A stretch of DNA of 64,000 nucleotides. It comes from Lactiplantibacillus paraplantarum. Lineage in GTDB: Bacteria; Bacillota; Bacilli; Lactobacillales; Lactobacillaceae. The stretch covers positions 2,480,001-2,544,000 of the forward strand of contig NZ_CP032744.1 of assembly GCF_003641145.1 (NCBI RefSeq), read 5' to 3'. The translations under genes and the position numbers were made by a program. Shown one piece after another: positions 60,242 to 64,000 of this stretch (positions within the stretch are counted from its first letter, which is position 1; each line of letters starts with the position of its first letter). Under the pieces are notes generated by a model. That model had not been told where the DNA came from and searched no databases. It saw only the letters and a program-made list of their open reading frames with translations.

Positions 60242-61072
60242 TCAATGATTTGGCAAGGTCACCTGTGCCAGCATCGCAGTTCCTACCGCTTCAAACCGAT
60301 CGTCGGCAATCTGATTCACGTACGTAAATATGCCAGTGCTACATTGCAACAATAACCACTGTATCACTAATGGTGGTATTTGTAAGTCTGTCCCATAACC
60401 AGCCCCAAAAGCTTGAATCAACGTTGAAGATTGTTGAAGATCCTCAAAAAAGAATTTAAAACAGTCCTCGAGGACATAACCACGGCGAGCCCGTTCAAAA
60501 TCAATCAGGACTAGCTGACCATGATGGTAGCGAAAATTACGAGTGCCCATGTCTCCATGCAGTGTCACGACTGGTTGCTGTGCTAATGCGGTTCTAATCA
60601 TCATCCGGTGGTCGAGAAAGTATTGTAATGCGGACACCAGCTTACCATAATAGGGACTAGTCTTTAACCGTTCGACCCGCGCCACCATCCCATCAAAATC
60701 CAGAACAGGCATTAAATCTGGGGTTGTCGGAAGCTGAACTGTATGATGAAATTGAGCGACGACCTGACCCATTTGGTAAACGAGCATCGGAGTCAAAGCT
60801 GTTTGTACAGGGGTTAGTTGCCAATCCCGCAACACCAATACCCACTCGTGACTTGCTAATTGAAAACTGGCTAAGACCCGGTTCATTAGTTGCGCTGTCA
60901 CTTGCTGCTCAGTTCTAAATTTACGTTCGCGGTCCGGACCAAAAACCTTAACAAAAATCACAGTGCCGTAGTAGCGACTATAACCGGTATACATCTGATT
61001 GAATGAGACATGCGTAATCTGGATCAAATCTGCTTGCAGCATCGTTGATAACGTTTTGTGTAGCGCTTTCAT
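60242..61072 (-). CDS. Aminoglycoside-phosphotransferase/choline-kinase-like kinase
   Basis: The 276-residue APH-fold kinase has the catalytic Brenner motif VTLHGDMGTRNFRYH (HGDxxxxN, catalytic Asp) and the metal-binding LIDFERARRG. Upstream is a nucleotide-binding Lys in the KVFGPDRERKF region. The family includes antibiotic kinases, homoserine and fructosamine kinases. Nothing in this sequence points to drug resistance specifically, and a metabolic small-molecule kinase is more likely. GGAGACTGAA precedes the ATG at 61072. Confidence 0.85.
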   Translation of the reverse strand: MKALHKTLSTMLQADLIQITHVSFNQMYTGYSRYYGTVIFVKVFGPDRERKFRTEQQVTAQLMNRVLASFQLASHEWVLVLRDWQLTPVQTALTPMLVYQMGQVVAQFHHTVQLPTTPDLMPVLDFDGMVARVERLKTSPYYGKLVSALQYFLDHRMMIRTALAQQPVVTLHGDMGTRNFRYHHGQLVLIDFERARRGYVLEDCFKFFFEDLQQSSTLIQAFGAGYGTDLQIPPLVIQWLLLQCSTGIFTYVNQIADDRFEAVGTAMLAQVTLPNH

Positions 61073-61539
61073 TTCAGTCTCCTAAATCTTGATTTCACAA
61101 ATTTTAACCATAATAAAAGGGCCGGTAACCAACCGTCCCTTATCTGATCGACTTGCAAACCCCAAGCTTGCCATTGTGTATGTGCCTCGTCATGGACCCA
61201 GCCCATCCCGAGAGGTATAAATGATTGTCAAACGTTATGATTCAGCTAACTGAGCTACTTATCACTATCAATAATTGCTTATTAACAATGTCCTGACAAA
61301 GTAAATCGATCCGGCTCCCAACCTAAATCCGCTGACAAAGCGTATGTATTAATCCCATAACTCTGTTTTTAGTATAGCGAGCCAGCATTGCGTTTAGATA
61401 ACACGAAGATTACAAAAATGTTACAACTGGTCTAAACCAACTAAAAGTTAGCTTGGTATTGCTTAATCGTCCCTGACTACGGACACCCAGTTTATCTTTA
61501 ACGAACAAAGTCGCCCACTATGACCTTAACAGTCGGTCT
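61073..61539. other. Intergenic, no gene seen
   Basis: About 470 bases between the kinase and the CPBP protease. I see no ORF with a ribosome site, no strong terminator and no match to the repeat family. AAGTCGCCCACTATGACC ahead of the protease end is unremarkable. Confidence 0.4.
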
Positions 61540-62745
61540 TTATTGAGCTAAAAGCCGTTGATTGACATGTGCTTGAATAACTTGTCGCCGGGAACCGGTC
61601 AAGAAATAAATCGTTATGCCAACAAAAATAATGACGGTAGCACCGATTGTTTGCCATTCGAACGCATCCGGCTTAACCATCGTCTGGCTACCCGATGCCA
61701 TCATGCTCAAAATATCAATGGCGGCATGGATCACCATCGGCAGCAAGATACTACCTGAGTACAGGTACGTCGAGGCTAAAAACCAGCCTAGCGTCGCTGC
61801 AAAAATGATTTGCTCAACCGTGGCTGACAAAGGTTGGCCCGCAAAAACGTTTGTAATATGCCACATTCCAAATAGGCCACCGCTTAGCCACACTGCCCAG
61901 TCGAGTTGGTGACGCCGATGCTGAAAAGCTTGTAATAACAAGGTCAAAACGGCAAAACGATACAACCATTCCTCCGCGATCCCCGGTTCTAAACCACTCA
62001 AAAACATTTTCCAAGTTGCTGACCGTAGCTGGAAGTCCCAATGTGTGAACGTCGTCGCCCACGAACTACCCGCACTAAAGGCATTCCATAGACTAAAAGC
62101 CGTCCCCACCACGATCAGCCCAACCACTAAACTGGTTTGAGTCTGACGATTAAACCGCCACGATGGGCCCATCAATCCCCATCCCCGCAGTAAGACCCCA
62201 ACGGCAATCACAAAGCCCAGGGCGCCTAAAATACCAGTATCACTGACCATCTCAAACACTGATGGTGCTTGCAGATTCGGTAAAATCAGAAAAGTCTGCT
62301 GCGCACTGACGACGCCACTAAAAATAGCCGTAATTAGGACCACAATCCGGCCAATCACAGATTCGATCGGTTTAGTGACCACCACTGCCACCGGCACGAA
62401 TGCGACCATTAAATAAGCCATCCCCACAGCAATCAGTCCCTGTTCGTCTAACCATGACAGCTGACTTAACCAAGCCACAAGGTTCGCCAGCAAAATCGGC
62501 AAGAGTGTGAACTGCAGTACTGTTTGGACGTAATAATTAACATGTCGCAAGCGCCGCCACTGTGCTTGGTCCTCCTCGGCAGCTGGCCACCAAGCTAACA
62601 GTCCCCATATCAGCAACTGCATACCACCAACGGGGAAGAACACACCACCATCAAACGTAAATAGTTGAATAAAGGCCGCGCCAAATAACACGATAAGCTG
62701 CCCCATGTACCAGCGTCGTAATAATTGTTCGGTTTCCGGCGTCAT
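61540..62745 (-). CDS. CPBP-family intramembrane glutamic protease
   Basis: The integral-membrane protein of about 401 residues has ten or so helices. The C-terminal CPBP (Abi/CAAX-like) domain shows motif 1 EEWLYRF (EExxxR), motif 2 FGMWH (FxxxH) and motif 3 HAAID, giving the Glu and two His of the active site. Bacterial members process peptides or act in bacteriocin self-immunity; the target is unknown. The ATG at 62745 lies after GGGGGATTTTTTT. The start of a longer frame (62772) is inside the leader hairpin. Expression seems controlled by that hairpin. Confidence 0.88.
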   Translation of the reverse strand: MTPETEQLLRRWYMGQLIVLFGAAFIQLFTFDGGVFFPVGGMQLLIWGLLAWWPAAEEDQAQWRRLRHVNYYVQTVLQFTLLPILLANLVAWLSQLSWLDEQGLIAVGMAYLMVAFVPVAVVVTKPIESVIGRIVVLITAIFSGVVSAQQTFLILPNLQAPSVFEMVSDTGILGALGFVIAVGVLLRGWGLMGPSWRFNRQTQTSLVVGLIVVGTAFSLWNAFSAGSSWATTFTHWDFQLRSATWKMFLSGLEPGIAEEWLYRFAVLTLLLQAFQHRRHQLDWAVWLSGGLFGMWHITNVFAGQPLSATVEQIIFAATLGWFLASTYLYSGSILLPMVIHAAIDILSMMASGSQTMVKPDAFEWQTIGATVIIFVGITIYFLTGSRRQVIQAHVNQRLLAQ

Positions 62746-62753
62746 AAAAAAAT

Positions 62754-62792
62754 CCCCCAATCTGATATGCATTAATCATACCAGATTGGGGG
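62754..62792 (-). promoter_or_regulatory. Hairpin overlapping the ribosome site of the CPBP protease gene
   Basis: CCCCCAATCTG and CAGATTGGGGG are perfect 11-bp arms. The 3' arm is the purine-rich ribosome site (GGGGG) and is followed by ATTTTTTT and the ATG. It can act as an intrinsic terminator or as a translational block. Confidence 0.65.
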
Positions 62793-62837
62793 ACGCTCAC
62801 ACGTGATTTTGTTTATATTTATATGGTTCAGCGACGC

Positions 62838-63867
62838 ATTGTACTAGTTAATTTGTCATGAATCATGATTAAAACGTGCCAAACAGTTAAGGTCAAAAGC
62901 AGCCAGCTTAGGCCCGCTGGAAACAGTTCGAGGTAGCGTAAACTTGCTTAGTTAGTTCGTCCTACGCCGACTTCCAGGCATTTCTGCCAATTGCTGGAAC
63001 GCGGTGGACACAGATTTAAGCCGAAGACCACGTCTTAAATACTGGTCTTCCACGCCCAATGCAATATTGTCGAAACGTGTTCGGGTCAGACTGAGACTTC
63101 CGGTTAGCTACGCTATGCCGCCAAGCGGAAATTCACCGCTTAACGCCCTAGCTAGGCTAATCCTCAGTCTCACCCCGTCTGAACCTCACACTCTGGAACC
63201 GCTGAGCATTGGCCGAAACGCCTTCCAGTCGGGATGGTATTCGAATGGCTGACATAGACGTACCCAATTTTTTGATGAACTAGTCGTTGCTTTTCACGAT
63301 CAGTAATTTTGTCATTCAACTGTCAGACTGATAATGCTATTGTGATAGTTTGTCTGATTCTAAATCACAATACTAGTATTAAAAAATAGTCAATGATAAC
63401 TTAGTGTTTAATTGAAGTTCCAATATCGGAATATACAACGAGCAATTGTATCAAGTTCGGTGGCCATTCATCCGCCATTCGAGTGGTTTTCTGAAACGTG
63501 TTCGGTGCCACTGAAACCTGTGCTTGCTACGCCAATGGACTAATGCCAAGACCATTAATCCGTTGGTCAGGCAATGCTCGGCTTCAACCCGTGGCCCCTC
63601 ACAGGCTTTTAGACCGGAGGGGCTGGGTGACAATGCTCAGTAGCCAAATTATTCTTAGCTGGAAGCGAACTGCTTCCGGCTTAGAATAAGACTCGTATTT
63701 GAGATGACGCGGGTTGGGCGTTAGCTCAAATCGACGTCGGCTGCGTTCCAGCAATTGGCACCCAGCCCCGGAGGTCGGCATAGGACGCACACGTGCTGAC
63801 GAACAACAAACCACCTAACCAGCACGCTTTAATCATGATTCATCCCAAACAGTAACTAGCACAACGC
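62838..63867. repeat. Large structured interspersed repeat, copy D (longest)
   Basis: Fourth copy, oriented like C and opposite to A and B, about 1.03 kb. Left end TTGTACTAGTTAATT ... CATGATTAAAACGTGCC (to 62880); right end GCACGCTTTAATCATG (63822 on) with CTAGCACAACGCG (to 63867). It carries both optional inserts: alpha in half 2 (63071-63195) and gamma in half 1 (63492-63611). Copies A, B and C carry only alpha, beta plus gamma, or beta. The core is the variant shared with C. A 71-residue frame near 63599-63814 lies in the hairpin arm and is not credible as a gene. Its right end reaches the stop codon of the ABC-F gene. Confidence 0.85.
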
Positions 63868-63883
63868 GTGGTTCAGCGACTAA

Positions 63884-64000
63884 CTAGTAAAGATCTTGCA
63901 CCCGGCCCTGTGTTGCTTCATGGGCCAAGTATTCATCATAAGTCGTATCACCACGATCAACCACGCCTTTTGCACTCACTTCGACAATGTGGTCGGCAAT
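63884..64000 (-). CDS. C-terminus of an ABC-F type ATPase (5' end outside window)
   Basis: The last 38 codons of a minus-strand gene entering from the right edge read ADHIVEVSAKGVVDRGDTTYDEYLAHEA, then a short tail and TAG at 63884-63886. The pattern I/V-E-hydrophobic ... G ... Y-D-E-Y-L follows the second ATPase domain in ABC-F ribosome-associated or antibiotic-protection proteins (Uup/YkpA/EttA kin). The catalytic motifs are outside the window, so subfamily is open. Repeat D begins 17 bases downstream. Confidence 0.75.
   Translation of the reverse strand: MADHIVEVSAKGVVDRGDTTYDEYLAHEATQGRVQDLY

Overview
The window looks like chromosome of Lactiplantibacillus plantarum or a very close relative. 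This rests on recognised protein families and gene style, not on a database match. The supporting signs are low-to-mid GC, AGGAGG-type ribosome sites with frequent GTG and TTG starts, Apf-like LysM proteins with long Ser/Thr/Ala tracts, a GtfA/GtfB (TagE-type) glycosyltransferase pair, a DHA2 transporter plus DUF4811 pair, and a YhgE/Pip giant protein. No rRNA, tRNA, CRISPR array or prophage was seen.

Layout. 1-4.4 kb: a Na+/H+ antiporter (cut by the window edge) behind a leader attenuator, a YczE-like membrane protein, an AEC permease and an aspartase. 4.7-5.6 kb: structured repeat A. 5.6-12.4 kb: two MFS transporters, a HAD hydrolase, DUF4811, an acetyltransferase, and a YeiH exporter divergent from a LysR regulator. 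12.5-18.4 kb: a cell-surface locus with two overlapping glycosyltransferase genes divergent from two secreted LysM/Ser-Thr-Ala-rich Apf-like proteins. 18.6-19.8 kb: a divergent Ada-type/Ogt alkylation-repair pair. 19.85-20.76 kb: repeat B. 20.8-22.9 kb: a NatAB-type ABC transporter. 23.1-25.2 kb: an SDR/CMD/cupin operon divergent from a MerR regulator with a textbook MerR operator. 25.3-27.0 kb: an IS3-family element directly beside repeat C (27.0-27.8 kb). 27.9-39.9 kb: housekeeping and small-molecule genes (M20 peptidase, MacB-type ABC transporter, endonuclease III, O-acetyltransferases, signal peptidase I, small membrane proteins, a degenerate histidine phosphatase, UspA, a HAD hydrolase). 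40-41.9 kb: an AT-rich accessory stretch. 41.9-51.6 kb: a dehydrogenase, a MalY-type lyase, DUF3737, an aldo/keto reductase, a heterodimeric ABC exporter with a small 3' membrane peptide, and an MFS exporter. 51.8-52.7 kb: a divergent pair formed by a 55-aa membrane peptide and a 185-aa secreted protein. 52.8-57.3 kb: the 1162-aa YhgE/Pip protein, TetR and ArsR. 57.4-62.8 kb: a possible small RNA, a nuclease lipoprotein, two acetyltransferases, an APH-like kinase and a CPBP protease. 62.84-63.87 kb: repeat D, followed by the end of an ABC-F gene.

The most unusual content is a family of non-coding repeats of about 0.8-1.0 kb (A, B, C, D plus two decayed fragments). Each copy has terminal inverted repeats of about 40 bp and two inverted, diverged halves. 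Each half folds into a branched hairpin whose main stem differs in sequence but stays paired, which is covariation-like. Extra hairpin modules are present, absent or swapped at fixed positions between copies. The copies lie between genes and lack a convincing ORF. They look like non-autonomous, structure-constrained elements, and they are the best candidate for an undescribed system here.

A second theme is 5' leaders with a terminator hairpin directly before the start codon (antiporter at 849-905, CPBP protease at 62754-62792). A third is the pairing of a protein O-glycosylation apparatus with two likely secreted substrates.
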